Assembly (NCBI RefSeq): GCF_000399685.1
Contig: NZ_KB976987.1
Location: 2,805,954 to 2,869,953 of the forward strand
Reading direction: 5' to 3'
Length of the DNA stretch: 64,000 nucleotides
DNA from: Acinetobacter pittii ANC 4050
Lineage (GTDB): Bacteria; Pseudomonadota; Gammaproteobacteria; Pseudomonadales; Moraxellaceae
In this document: positions 49,546 through 58,308 of the stretch, one piece after another
How positions within the stretch are numbered: the stretch's first letter is position 1
Layout: each line of letters opens with the position of its first letter
Position numbers and translations under genes: made by a program
The notes under the pieces: model-generated
Seen by the model: only the letters and a program-made list of their open reading frames with translations
What the model was told of the DNA's origin: nothing
Database searches by the model: none

Positions 49546-50601
49546 ATGCGCAAAATCATTCATATCGATATGGATGCCTTTTATGCATCGGTCGAATTAC
49601 GGGAACGTCCTGAATTAAGGCATATACCCGTTGTTATCTCATCTCATCATCCCCGAGCTGTGATTGCTGCTGCATCCTATCCTGCCCGCGAATTTGGTTT
49701 ACGTTCAGCCATGTCGATGACTCAGGCAAGGAAACTATGCCCTCAGGTCGTTATTATTGAGCCAAATTTTGAAAAATACCGTACAGTTTCCGCGCAAATT
49801 CACTCGATCTTTCAGCAATATACGCTGCTTATTGAACCGTTATCTTTAGATGAGGCCTATCTAGATGTCACTGAAAACCTAAAACAGATGGCAAGTGCAA
49901 CTGAAGTGGCTATGCACATTCGGGAAGATATTTTTAGATTAACAGGACTTACTGCATCGGCTGGTGTAGCACCAAATAAATTTTTGGCAAAAATTGCTTC
50001 CGACTGGAACAAACCGAATGGTTTATGTGTAATTAAACCTTCGCAAGTTGCTACTTTTATTCAAGACCTTCCACTAAAAAAAATTCCTGGGGTGGGTAAA
50101 GTCACTCAGGAAAAATTACAACAGCTTCAGTTACATACTTTAGGTGATTTACAGAAAATTGAAGAAGCCGTTTTAGTTCATCATTTTGGCAAATACGGAC
50201 AACAGCTTTATTTATATGCACAAGGCATTGATCATAGGCCTGTTCAAGCTGAAAGGGCTCGCCAACAAATTTCGAAAGAGACCACTTTCGATAGTGACTT
50301 TACTTTGGTTCAATGTCAGCCCTATTGGCAAGGACTAGCCGAAAAAGTCTGGCAAAGCTTAGAGAAAAAACAACTGAATGCACGTGGTGTGAATATTAAG
50401 CTTAAACTCAAGAATTTTCAGACTTTACAACATAGTAAAAGCTTTAAAAGACCGATCCAGTCGCTACAGGACTTAATCCAAGTTTTATTTTTATTATTAA
50501 ATGAAATGCAGATTCCTGAACATTTTCAGTTCCGCTTAATTGGTATAGGAGTTTATCAATTACAGACCCAAGCGGATGACTTCCAGCTTAACCTTTGGTA
50601 G
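49546..50601 (+). CDS. dinB: DNA polymerase IV
   Basis: A 351-residue Y-family translesion polymerase. The palm domain has metal ligands in [12 protein letters not shown] (Asp8, Asp10) and [10 protein letters not shown] helix-hairpin-helix region ([17 protein letters not shown]) and a little-finger domain follow. It starts 1 bp after the GH25 gene, so the two are probably co-transcribed and there is no room for its own SOS operator. Acinetobacter lacks classical LexA; any damage control would act upstream of the lysozyme gene. Confidence 0.94.
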   Translation: MRKIIHIDMDAFYASVELRERPELRHIPVVISSHHPRAVIAAASYPAREFGLRSAMSMTQARKLCPQVVIIEPNFEKYRTVSAQIHSIFQQYTLLIEPLSLDEAYLDVTENLKQMASATEVAMHIREDIFRLTGLTASAGVAPNKFLAKIASDWNKPNGLCVIKPSQVATFIQDLPLKKIPGVGKVTQEKLQQLQLHTLGDLQKIEEAVLVHHFGKYGQQLYLYAQGIDHRPVQAERARQQISKETTFDSDFTLVQCQPYWQGLAEKVWQSLEKKQLNARGVNIKLKLKNFQTLQHSKSFKRPIQSLQDLIQVLFLLLNEMQIPEHFQFRLIGIGVYQLQTQADDFQLNLW

Positions 50602-50914
50602 TTGATTACTTTTTATTCAAAAGAGCAACTTTTAAACAAAATAGACTCCCTTTTACTGAGACTTTAGAGTAACCTAATCAACGCATATTCATTACCCATG
50701 TATTTGCAACATGCCAAAGCAACCTTTACTTTCGGCATATCGTCCTGTGATTGGCGTGACGACCAAATCCGAATATTACAGGGCTCTTCTGATACATGGC
50801 TTAGATATCCCTTCATCACAATAATCTACTGAAATTCCTTTCTACTTGCTTGCACCAACCCAGTAACTCTTCATAAAATCAAAACTATTAAATAAATCTA
50901 CTTAGAGCATTTTT
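50602..50914. other. 313-bp intergenic region after dinB
   Basis: No recognised gene. It holds one 37-codon open frame (50711-50824) without a ribosome site, which I do not accept as a gene. No strong terminator is seen behind dinB. The promoter for the RidA gene should lie near its right end. Confidence 0.5.
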
Positions 50915-51268
50915 ATGACGGTAAAGCGTTTACACGTGACTTCACGCTACTGCGAAGTTGCGATTTCAGGTAATTTGGTACATTTAGCTGGCCAACTCGC
51001 AGACGATACAAGCGTAGATGTCACAGCACAGACTCAACAAACTTTAGATAATATTGACCGTCTATTGGCAGAAGCTGGAACAGATAAAACCCATATTCTT
51101 TCTGTTATGATTTTTCTAAAAGATATCGACAAAGATTATGCAGCAATGAATGCTGTTTGGGATGCATGGATTAGTGAAGGACATCCACCAGCACGTACTT
51201 GTGTAGAATCCAAACTTTATGCGCCGGACGTGCTTGTAGAAATGACGGTTGTTGCAGTACTTCCCTAA
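50915..51268 (+). CDS. RidA/YjgF-family protein
   Basis: A 117-residue member of the Rid family. RidA proteins hydrolyse reactive enamine/imine intermediates released by PLP enzymes. The key Arg94 of the family lies in PPARTCVESKLYAP, and VEMTVVAVLP closes the fold. The N-terminus differs from canonical RidA, so it may be one of the other Rid subgroups. Single-gene unit with a terminator. Confidence 0.87.
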   Translation: MTVKRLHVTSRYCEVAISGNLVHLAGQLADDTSVDVTAQTQQTLDNIDRLLAEAGTDKTHILSVMIFLKDIDKDYAAMNAVWDAWISEGHPPARTCVESKLYAPDVLVEMTVVAVLP

Positions 51269-51292
51269 TTTTTATAAATATAAAGTGACACT

Positions 51293-51330
51293 AAATTGAG
51301 CAATATCCCTAGTTATATTGCTCAATTTTT
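51293..51330 (+). terminator. Terminator after the RidA gene
   Basis: A 14-bp stem (AAATTGAGCAATAT with ATATTGCTCAATTT, 8-nt loop) with T residues at the 3' side of the plus strand. Confidence 0.8.
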
Positions 51331-51415
51331 TAGTAGTTTTAACATTGTTAATGTCAGCATGTTATTAAGATCTTCTTTAATGAGTTCTCTAATCAATTGC
51401 TATAATCTCTAATTT

Positions 51416-51916
51416 TTAAGACTTCACAAACGCATTTGACATTCGTTCTAGTTGCGGCGTTGCATGTAAAATTGCCATCTCTGTTTCTGGAGTTAATAAA
51501 TCTCTTCTTAGATCGTGATAATCAGGCACCTCACTGTAATGCAATACACGATAGCCAGCCAATTGTAATAGACGACGTTCATATTGTTGATGCGCACGGC
51601 GTAAACCATTTTCACCAAGAACAACAATGACAACAACCTGATAGTTTTGATCAAGTACAACAAAATCAGCTGCCATATTTTGATATTTTCGACGTGTATG
51701 CGCATATTTTGTAGTTAATAATGCATCAAAGGATACATGTGCCAACACGGTAAATTTAGGTAAAACTGTTTGTAGTCTGGTTAATGTCATTTGCTCATGA
51801 CTAGTTAATACTGCACGGCGCTTCAAGGCACTATCATGTTGATGCCTTCGCGAAAGACTTTTCACTGCCATTACAACAGCAAGAAATAATAATAAAATCG
51901 TGATTAAATAGTACAT
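51416..51916 (-). CDS. DUF2726-type membrane-anchored protein
   Basis: A 166-residue protein with one N-terminal membrane segment (about 2-18) and a basic stretch. The rest resembles the DUF2726 nuclease-like domain: SHEQMTLTRLQTVLPKF, then AADFVVLDQNYQVVVIVVLGEN and a C-terminal LLQLAGYRVLHY segment. In typical members the central strand reads IELD; here it is VVLGEN, so the nuclease-like site may be degenerate. Function is unknown. Confidence 0.75.
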   Translation of the reverse strand: MYYLITILLLFLAVVMAVKSLSRRHQHDSALKRRAVLTSHEQMTLTRLQTVLPKFTVLAHVSFDALLTTKYAHTRRKYQNMAADFVVLDQNYQVVVIVVLGENGLRRAHQQYERRLLQLAGYRVLHYSEVPDYHDLRRDLLTPETEMAILHATPQLERMSNAFVKS

Positions 51917-52197
51917 GGGTCCAATCCTTTAGGTTTTTTATAATGATTTTGCTAGATCACACTTTGTTTTAATTGATAACGACACAGCCGTTTTTTAAAA
52001 GGTTCACTTAGTAATTTCACTTGTAGTTATCAAGCTTGGCTTAAATTTAGCCACCCTCACATTATTTATAATCATAGAATCTACAACAATCAAGTGCAGC
52101 TCGTCAGATTTTTGCTATTTATCATTATTCGTTACGTTTTTTGTACTTTTAATCTTCAAAAATCTCACTATACGATTTAAATAGACACTTTAAAAAC
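51917..52197. other. 281-bp intergenic region upstream of the DUF2726 gene
   Basis: AT-rich DNA with no coding potential on either strand that I can support. It must contain the DUF2726 promoter. I see no repeat or hairpin apart from the YgiQ terminator listed next. Confidence 0.5.
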
Positions 52198-52226
52198 AAA
52201 ACAGGCTCTATTTAAGAGCCTGTTTT
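52198..52226 (-). terminator. Terminator after ygiQ
   Basis: A perfect 12-bp stem (AAAACAGGCTCT with AGAGCCTGTTTT) around a 5-nt loop; T residues follow on the minus strand. Confidence 0.88.
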
Positions 52227-52230
52227 ATCA

Positions 52231-54612
52231 CTATCCACGAACCTTGCTTTTAGGTTTACTTTTTCCACCAAATGGTTTTTTCTCACCGGTTTCACGAGGA
52301 GGTAAACCAGTGTGTTGGGTTAGAACTTGTCCTTTTTGTGGACGTTTTTGCCCTGCGCCTGAACGAGATTGCCCCTGACCACGTTTTGCTGAATCACCCG
52401 CTACAGAAGAGTTCTTCTTACGTGCCGACTTATATTCACCTTCAGCAGTACCTTGTGGCTGATAGGTCGGGATCAAGTGCTGCTTTGAATTACCAATTAA
52501 ATCTGCACGGCCCATTTCTTTTAAAGCTTCACGAAGCAATGGCCAGTTGTTTGGATCATGGTAGCGTAGGAATGCTTTATGCAGACGACGGCGTTTCTCA
52601 CCTTTTACAATATCAACTTTTTCAGTATAGCGAGCGACTTTAGCAAGCGGGTTTTTGCCCGAATAATACATAGTTGTTGCAGTTGCCATTGGCGATGGAT
52701 AGAACGTCTGTACCTGATCGGCACGGAAGCCATTCTTTTTCAACCAAATTGCAAGATGCATCATGTCATAATCTGAAGTACCCGGATGTGCAGCAATAAA
52801 GTAAGGAATTAAATATTGCTCTTTTCCTGCTTCTTTACTGAAACGGTCAAACATTTGTTTGAAACGATCATACGTACCAATACCCGGTTTCATCATCTTA
52901 GATAACGGGCCTTGTTCAGTATGCTCTGGAGCAATTTTCAAATAACCGCCAACGTGATGTTGTACCAACTCTTTGACATATTCAGGGTTGAGTACAGCAA
53001 GGTCATAACGTAAACCCGAACCAATCAGAATCTTCTTCACACCTTTAATTGCACGTGCTTTACGGTAAAGCTGTACTAAAGGGGCATGATCGGTATGCAA
53101 GTTTTGACAAACGCCCGGATATACACAAGAAGGTTTACGGCAGTTCTTCTCAATTTCAGGATCTTTACAATGCAAACGGTACATGTTTGCCGTTGGGCCA
53201 CCTAAGTCTGAGATAATGCCGGTGAAGTTTGGTGCCATATCACGGATTTTTTCAATCTCACGTAAAATTGAATCTTCCGAACGGTTTTGAATAATACGCC
53301 CTTCATGTTCTGTAATTGAACAGAATGTACAACCACCAAAACAGCCACGCATAATGTTGACCGAGAATTTGATCATATCAAATGCAGGAAAACGCGCATC
53401 GCCATAAGTAGGATGTGGCAAACGTGCATATGGTAAATCAAACACATAGTCCATTTCCTCAGTGGTTAGAGGAATTGGAGGTGGGTTAATCCAAACATCA
53501 CGCTCACCATGACGTTGAACGAGTGCGCGGGCATTACCTGGGTTGGTCTCAAGGTGCAAAATACGGTTTGCATGCGCGTAAAGCACTTGATCATTCGCTA
53601 CTTCTTCAAAAGAAGGCAAACGAATTACCGCCAATTCTCGTGGAGGTAATTTGTGTTTAATCGCTTTTGATGGCGCTGGCTTTAATTGAACGATTTGAGT
53701 GTCGTCATCGAGTTTGTCGCCTTCACGCACAATCGGGTTAGCAACAATCTCTTTTTGGAAATTTTGATATTGAGCTAAAGAGTTACCCTTTTCTTTTTCA
53801 ACCTCACAGCCATCAATATCCTCTGTCATGACATATGGGTTAATAATTGGATCAACACGCCCAACCGTATCTACATCATTACTCGCAACTTCAACAAACT
53901 TTGCTTTTGATGCTTTGTTATGTTTATTAATAATAAATGCTGTACCACGGACATCAGTAATCTCGTGGATTTTTTCACCTTTAGCCAAACGGTGCATTAC
54001 ATCAATAATAGCACGTTCACCATTACCATACATGAGCAAATCAGCTTTTGAGTCCATCAAAATAGAACGACGGACTTTATCTGACCAATAATCGTAGTGC
54101 GCAATACGACGTAAACTACCTTCAATACCACCTAATAATACAGGTACATCAGGGAAAGCTTCACGACAACGTTGGCAATAAACAGTAGCTGCACGGTCAG
54201 GACGTTTGTTCGGTTCGTTATTAGGAGAATAAGCATCATCAGAACGGATTTTACGATCTGCCGTGTAACGGTTAATCATCGAATCCATATTACCTGCGGT
54301 CACACCCCAAGCAATCGTTGGCTTACCTAAAACGCGGAAGCTTTCAACATTGGTCCAGTCTGGCTGCGCGATAATTCCGACACGGAAACCTTGTGCTTCA
54401 AGTACACGCCCAATCACACCCGATACAAACGATGGATGATCAATATAAGCATCGCCACAGACCAAAATAAAGTCACACGCATCCCAGCCGAGTTGGTCCA
54501 TTTCTTCTCGTGACATCGGCAAAAATGGTGCGGGTTCAAAACACGACGCCCAATATTTGTCGTAATCAAACAGCGCTTTTGGCGCAGTCTGCATGGTGTA
54601 GGCAGTAGACAT
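52231..54612 (-). CDS. ygiQ: YgiQ-family radical SAM protein
   Basis: A 793-residue radical SAM enzyme with an N-terminal B12-binding-like domain (about 1-350) and the iron-sulfur motif CFGGCTFC (about 422-429). A Cys-containing [14 protein letters not shown] region follows. The C-terminal tail (from about residue 720) is Lys/Ser/Gly/Pro rich and probably disordered. The reaction is unknown. It is monocistronic with a clear terminator. Confidence 0.88.
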   Translation of the reverse strand: MSTAYTMQTAPKALFDYDKYWASCFEPAPFLPMSREEMDQLGWDACDFILVCGDAYIDHPSFVSGVIGRVLEAQGFRVGIIAQPDWTNVESFRVLGKPTIAWGVTAGNMDSMINRYTADRKIRSDDAYSPNNEPNKRPDRAATVYCQRCREAFPDVPVLLGGIEGSLRRIAHYDYWSDKVRRSILMDSKADLLMYGNGERAIIDVMHRLAKGEKIHEITDVRGTAFIINKHNKASKAKFVEVASNDVDTVGRVDPIINPYVMTEDIDGCEVEKEKGNSLAQYQNFQKEIVANPIVREGDKLDDDTQIVQLKPAPSKAIKHKLPPRELAVIRLPSFEEVANDQVLYAHANRILHLETNPGNARALVQRHGERDVWINPPPIPLTTEEMDYVFDLPYARLPHPTYGDARFPAFDMIKFSVNIMRGCFGGCTFCSITEHEGRIIQNRSEDSILREIEKIRDMAPNFTGIISDLGGPTANMYRLHCKDPEIEKNCRKPSCVYPGVCQNLHTDHAPLVQLYRKARAIKGVKKILIGSGLRYDLAVLNPEYVKELVQHHVGGYLKIAPEHTEQGPLSKMMKPGIGTYDRFKQMFDRFSKEAGKEQYLIPYFIAAHPGTSDYDMMHLAIWLKKNGFRADQVQTFYPSPMATATTMYYSGKNPLAKVARYTEKVDIVKGEKRRRLHKAFLRYHDPNNWPLLREALKEMGRADLIGNSKQHLIPTYQPQGTAEGEYKSARKKNSSVAGDSAKRGQGQSRSGAGQKRPQKGQVLTQHTGLPPRETGEKKPFGGKSKPKSKVRG

Positions 54613-54779
54613 GGCTTGCGAATCTCGGCTAACAGATGGAGGAGAGACATCTAAAGATGAAAGCCGATCATTTTAACATGAATTTCATTCATTTTCCCTG
54701 TTTATAAAACATGCGAAAACAATAATATAGAAATTAATTTGATTAAAGTTTACTCAATATTTTATTCTTGGAATAAATA

Positions 54780-54799
54780 CGGCGGAATAAAATCCGCCG
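54780..54799 (-). terminator. Possible terminator after the phytase-like gene
   Basis: Stem CGGCGGA with TCCGCCG around a 6-nt loop, 27 bp after the stop of the minus-strand gene. The T run on the minus strand is weak. Confidence 0.5.
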
Positions 54800-54825
54800 C
54801 AGTTTTAATTTTTTATTTGTAAAGC

Positions 54826-56097
54826 TTAGAACAAAGCTTTTGGCAAACGAATCTGAATAATCTCATTATCATCAGCCAGTTTTGCGTTACGCCCTGTCGA
54901 GCCAGGGAAATTATTATCATTGAAAACGGTAAGTGTTGTGCCATTTTCAATGATCACATCTTCAATCGTCTCAAATGGAAAAGCAAAAACCTGTCCCGTA
55001 CCAATATCCCCTGCTCTAGCTGTGCTATACAACAAATTCGGGTTAGCAATTTTAATTAAATCAACCAAATCTTCACGGCTTACTAGCTGACCTGACTCAT
55101 TTAATTTAATACGAATTAACTTTTTATAGCCGCCTAAATTATTCTGAGTCGCATCACGCTCAATAATAATGCCTTCTTTATCATTAAAGAGTTGGAAGTC
55201 ACCAATATTAGTTGCCTTACTATCTAATTGGAACCAATAATATTTTCCTGTATACGCTTTTTTCTTCAGGTCAAATTGCGAAATCAGCAACTGTCTTTCT
55301 GTTTCCCGAATTGATTTAATTGGCTTTTCTATAAGCGGGTAAAGATACTGCCCATCTGGCGAAATCGCCATTCCTTCAAAACCACCACTTTGCTGAACTA
55401 GAGGTTCTACAAAATTAATTTGTGCTTTATTAAACTGATTTTGTGGTGAACGTAGCTCTTGAGTCGGGTTTAACGGATTTGGCAAAGCAATCGGTGCATC
55501 TAATAACACGCCATCTGCTGAAAAATGAAGTAAATAAGGCCCAAATTCATCGCCAATCCAGTAAGTTCCATCATTAGTACGTTGCATAGATTCTGGATCA
55601 AAATCAGCGCCTGTTAATAATCGATCAGCTGTATTACCATTCACGATATTAAACGGAATTAATTTGTTCGGATCACGCAGCTGGATAAAGCTTTGCACAG
55701 TCACTTGACCGGTGCCTTTAGCTTTAGTTTTGAAATCAGGCTTCAGTTTATAAATACGAAGTAAAAAGTCTGCTGAATTATCTTGAGTTCCGAAACCGTT
55801 ATCAGCCATTGCCATATAACTGCCATCTTCATTTTTTAATGCAGCAGAAAAACCCTGTACAGGTTGACCTTTAAATGGAGGATAAATTCCATTTGCACCT
55901 TTTACATATGCGCCAGAGTCTGGGCCAGCAGAATAAGTTTCTACAGGTAATTTGGCAAAAGAAATTAAGGTTGGTTCGGCAACGTTCTCAGTAGGCGTGG
56001 TTTGTTCTTGATCGTTATCATCATTACATGCCGTCAATCCTAAACTGGCGCAGCATAATAATGCCGCTAATGTTTTTTTGCTCATAGTTTTATACAT
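54826..56097 (-). CDS. Lipoprotein with esterase-like phytase domain
   Basis: A 423-residue exported protein. The N-terminus is a lipoprotein signal with lipobox LTAC (Cys24 counted from the first ATG), then an acidic linker. The body shows the features of the esterase-like phytase family: MADNGFGTQDNSADFLLRIY, DPESMQRTNDGTYWIGDEFGPYLLHF and FEGMAISPDGQYLYPLIEKP, a beta-propeller-like set. The start could be this ATG or the one at 56085; neither has a good ribosome site. A phosphatase or phosphodiesterase role is inferred from the family name only. Confidence 0.8.
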   Translation of the reverse strand: MYKTMSKKTLAALLCCASLGLTACNDDNDQEQTTPTENVAEPTLISFAKLPVETYSAGPDSGAYVKGANGIYPPFKGQPVQGFSAALKNEDGSYMAMADNGFGTQDNSADFLLRIYKLKPDFKTKAKGTGQVTVQSFIQLRDPNKLIPFNIVNGNTADRLLTGADFDPESMQRTNDGTYWIGDEFGPYLLHFSADGVLLDAPIALPNPLNPTQELRSPQNQFNKAQINFVEPLVQQSGGFEGMAISPDGQYLYPLIEKPIKSIRETERQLLISQFDLKKKAYTGKYYWFQLDSKATNIGDFQLFNDKEGIIIERDATQNNLGGYKKLIRIKLNESGQLVSREDLVDLIKIANPNLLYSTARAGDIGTGQVFAFPFETIEDVIIENGTTLTVFNDNNFPGSTGRNAKLADDNEIIQIRLPKALF

Positions 56098-56232
56098 TTG
56101 GTAAAAAATTAAGCAAATTTAATCAAGCTTATATGAAGTTTTTACTTCAAAAAGATGAAATCTTTATGGCGAAAATATGACAAACCCAACTATTCAATAC
56201 CAACACAAACTAAATGACCTCATCAAAAATAA

Positions 56233-56637
56233 TTAAAGTTTCGTTGGCTGATATTCTCCAGCAATTGCTGCTTTCAAAAAGTTCTGGAAAGTTGGACATT
56301 CCATATGATTTTCAGCAGGACATACTGCCGCATGTTGTAATCCCTGACTAATAAAATGCAATCGCTTTGCCATGTGCTCTAACTGTTCAGCTTTATCTTT
56401 CAGTTTTTGCCGATCGAGCTCTGGTTTACCATCTTTCCCAAACATTGTGACAATTTCATTTAAAGAAAATCCTGCAGCACGACCTAAAGCAATGAGTGCC
56501 AATTGATCAAGTACTTGTTTGCCATATTGTCGGCGTAACCCCTGCCGCCCTATCGATTTAATTAATCCTTTCTCTTCATAAAAGCGTAGCGTGGCCGTTG
56601 TGACTTTTGCTTTTTTAGCGACTTCACCAATATCCAT
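56233..56637 (-). CDS. MerR-family transcriptional regulator
   Basis: A 134-residue regulator. MDIGEVAKKAKVTTATLRFYEEKGLI is the MerR helix-turn-helix; a dimerisation helix (about 75-100) follows. The C-terminal Cys106 and Cys114 (VCPAENHMECP) could bind a metal or sense redox state. It is divergent from the DUF2938/flavodoxin operon, and a 19-bp-spacer promoter with a 7-2-7 inverted repeat lies between them, so it very likely controls that operon. Confidence 0.88.
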   Translation of the reverse strand: MDIGEVAKKAKVTTATLRFYEEKGLIKSIGRQGLRRQYGKQVLDQLALIALGRAAGFSLNEIVTMFGKDGKPELDRQKLKDKAEQLEHMAKRLHFISQGLQHAAVCPAENHMECPTFQNFLKAAIAGEYQPTKL

Positions 56638-56646
56638 AACAACCTC

Positions 56647-56677
56647 TTGACTTCAAGTGAACTTGAACTTGCACAAT
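56647..56677 (+). promoter_or_regulatory. MerR-type promoter with 19-bp spacer and dyad operator
   Basis: The -35 is TTGACT (56647-56652) and the -10 is CACAAT (56672-56677), 19 bp apart. The perfect dyad TTCAAGT-GA-ACTTGAA (56652-56667) fills most of the spacer. Overlong spacers spanned by a dyad are the hallmark of MerR-activated promoters. Confidence 0.7.
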
Positions 56678-56718
56678 AAATTTATCACGTTTTAGGCGTA
56701 TAAAAGCAAGGTGTAAAA

Positions 56719-57204
56719 ATGAATACCTCCACAATATTCTTTCAAGCTTTATTTCTTGGTGTTGGTGCAACTATTGTTATGGATATCTGGCTGTTAATAT
56801 TAAAGATATTCAAAATTCCGACCTTAAATTTTTCCTTTCTCGGACGCTGGGTCGGCTGGATATTTCAAGGAAAACTCATCCATCAAACTATTGCACAAAG
56901 CCCTCAAATTAAGAATGAATATTTATTAGGCTGGATTGCTCACTATAGTGTCGGAATTATCTTTGCATTAAGTTTTGTTTTCATTGCCAGCTCAGATTGG
57001 CTTATTCATCCTCAGTTTTACTCAGCTCTACTGTTTGGCGTGGTCACCGTTCTCATTCCTTTTTTTATTATGCAACCTGCCATGGGTAATGGCTTTGCTT
57101 CATCAAAAACGCCTCATCCTTTTTTGAACTGTCTAAAAAGTTTAATGAACCATAGTGTTTTTGGCTGTGGCTTATATCTCACTGCAAAACTATTTCAAAT
57201 TTAA
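56719..57204 (+). CDS. DUF2938 membrane protein
   Basis: A 161-residue integral membrane protein with about four helices. GVGATIVMDIWLLILK near the start and FIMQPAMGNGFASSKTPHP in the third quarter are the DUF2938 landmarks. Function is unknown. It is the first gene of a MerR-controlled operon with a flavodoxin-type reductase and a broken DUF2798 gene, which suggests a response to a toxic or redox-active compound. Confidence 0.82.
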   Translation: MNTSTIFFQALFLGVGATIVMDIWLLILKIFKIPTLNFSFLGRWVGWIFQGKLIHQTIAQSPQIKNEYLLGWIAHYSVGIIFALSFVFIASSDWLIHPQFYSALLFGVVTVLIPFFIMQPAMGNGFASSKTPHPFLNCLKSLMNHSVFGCGLYLTAKLFQI

Positions 57205-57223
57205 ATAAAAGAGGAAACTGCCC

Positions 57224-57790
57224 ATGAAAACTGTTGCCATTATTTACCATAGCCGCCAAGGCCATACCCAATTTATTGCTCAGCAAATTCAACTTGGTAT
57301 CTTAAACCATAAAAATATTAAAGTAGATTTGCTCAATGCCGAAGATCTTATCGAGCGCCCAGAAATTCTTAACCAATACGACGGCTTAATTTGGGGATCT
57401 CCTACATATTTAGGTGGAGTGTCTTCCAAGTTAAAACAACTCATGGATGCAACAGGCCCTTTATGGAAAAAACAAAGTTTTAAAGGGAAATTAGCGGCTG
57501 GGTTTACTGTTTCCTCTCTTCCTGCAGGTGATAAACAATCGACGTTAATTTCGATTTTTACCTTTTGCATGCAACACGGCACGTTATGGGTCGGCAACCC
57601 AATTCTGCCAGAACAACATCAAGGTGTTACCTATGCAAAAGCAGCTAACCGTCTCGGTTCATGGTCAGGCTTAATGGCTCAGGCTGAACATGGCAGTAAT
57701 GCCGATGGGTTTGATGAAGGAGATATTAAAACTGCTCAACAATTTGGTGAAAATTTTGCATTGACCTTAAGTGCCTATCAAGGAATATAA
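57224..57790 (+). CDS. Flavodoxin-fold NAD(P)H:quinone oxidoreductase (WrbA-like)
   Basis: A 188-residue FMN-dependent reductase. The phosphate loop is YHSRQGHTQFIA (about 8-19), and GLIWGSPTYLGGVSSKLKQLMD matches the WrbA/flavodoxin-like FMN site. Such enzymes reduce quinones by two electrons and limit redox cycling. It lies 19 bp after the DUF2938 gene and 4 bp before the DUF2798 pseudogene. Confidence 0.85.
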   Translation: MKTVAIIYHSRQGHTQFIAQQIQLGILNHKNIKVDLLNAEDLIERPEILNQYDGLIWGSPTYLGGVSSKLKQLMDATGPLWKKQSFKGKLAAGFTVSSLPAGDKQSTLISIFTFCMQHGTLWVGNPILPEQHQGVTYAKAANRLGSWSGLMAQAEHGSNADGFDEGDIKTAQQFGENFALTLSAYQGI

Positions 57791-57794
57791 AACT

Positions 57795-58028
57795 ATGAAA
57801 GCACAGAAACTTTTATTCCTCTTAATTTTATCTGGAATGATGTCTTTTATAGTTTCGGGTATTTCAACTTTTAAAATAGTGGGACTAAATCATCACTTCG
57901 TTTCATTATGGGTATCAGCTTGGATTATTGCATGGATATAAGCTTTCCCAAGTGTATTGATTTGTGCACCTCTAGCTCAAAAACTGGCCGACATTGTATT
58001 TAAGAAAGTTGAAAAAAGCCGACTGTAA
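57795..58028 (+). pseudogene. DUF2798 membrane protein interrupted by an in-frame stop
   Basis: The frame begins MKAQKLLFLLILSGMMSFIV and reads 48 codons to SAWIIAWI, then TAA at 57939-57941, and continues in the same frame with AFPSVLICAPLAQKLADIVF to a natural stop at 58026-58028. Joined, the 77 codons give a two-helix protein with the DUF2798 pattern SW..AFP....AP. A single substitution (for example TTA to TAA) would explain it. No frameshift is needed. It is the last gene of the MerR-controlled operon. Confidence 0.75.
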
Positions 58029-58041
58029 GTTAAAACGTACA
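58024..58041 (+). promoter_or_regulatory. GacA-type upstream activating site
   Basis: TGTAAG-TTAAAA-CGTACA matches the GacA box TGTAAG-N6-CTTACA at 11 of 12 defined positions. Its centre is about 69 bp before the inferred start of the small RNA, the distance seen for rsm genes in Pseudomonas. It overlaps the stop codon of the preceding pseudogene. A candidate -10 (TATAAA, 58091-58096) lies in between. Confidence 0.65.
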
Positions 58042-58100
58042 AAGCTTGCGGTGATTTGCGGATATTCAACTTTAGTATTTTTTCATAGTATATAAATCAT

Positions 58101-58215
58101 AGAGAGACAGGATGTCTCATTGAAGAAGAATAAGAACGCAGGAAGCGGTAGTTGACAGGAGTTAACTACATAAAGCTGAATACGAAGAAACCTCGACAGG
58201 ATGTCGGGGTTTTTT
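58101..58215 (+). ncRNA. Candidate RsmX/Y/Z-type RNA (RsmA/CsrA sponge)
   Basis: A non-coding stretch of about 115 nt with four hairpins that expose AGGA. SL1 is GAGAC-AGGAT-GTCTC (58104-58118). SL2 is CGC-AGGAA-GCG (58137-58147). SL3 has a 9-bp stem, one G-U pair, and tetraloop AGGA (58148-58169). SL4 is CCTCGAC-AGGAT-GTCGGGG (58191-58209), followed by six T residues, so it is also the terminator. Three of the sites read ACAGGAU/G, the CsrA-preferred form. RsmA/CsrA-binding RNAs of Pseudomonas have this size, loop display and GacA control. The start is inferred from the -10 at 58091-58096. Binding to CsrA is not shown. Confidence 0.75.
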
Positions 58216-58308
58216 CATTTCAATTATACAAAATTCTTACTTTTTAGATGCGCGGAGCAACAGAACTTGTATTGATCCAATAAGTACAGCTGAATACCAT
58301 CATTTCAT

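Noticed and set aside
50711..50824. A 37-codon frame starting MPKQPLLSAYRPVIG after dinB
   Set aside because: No ribosome site, no recognised similarity, and length expected by chance in non-coding DNA.
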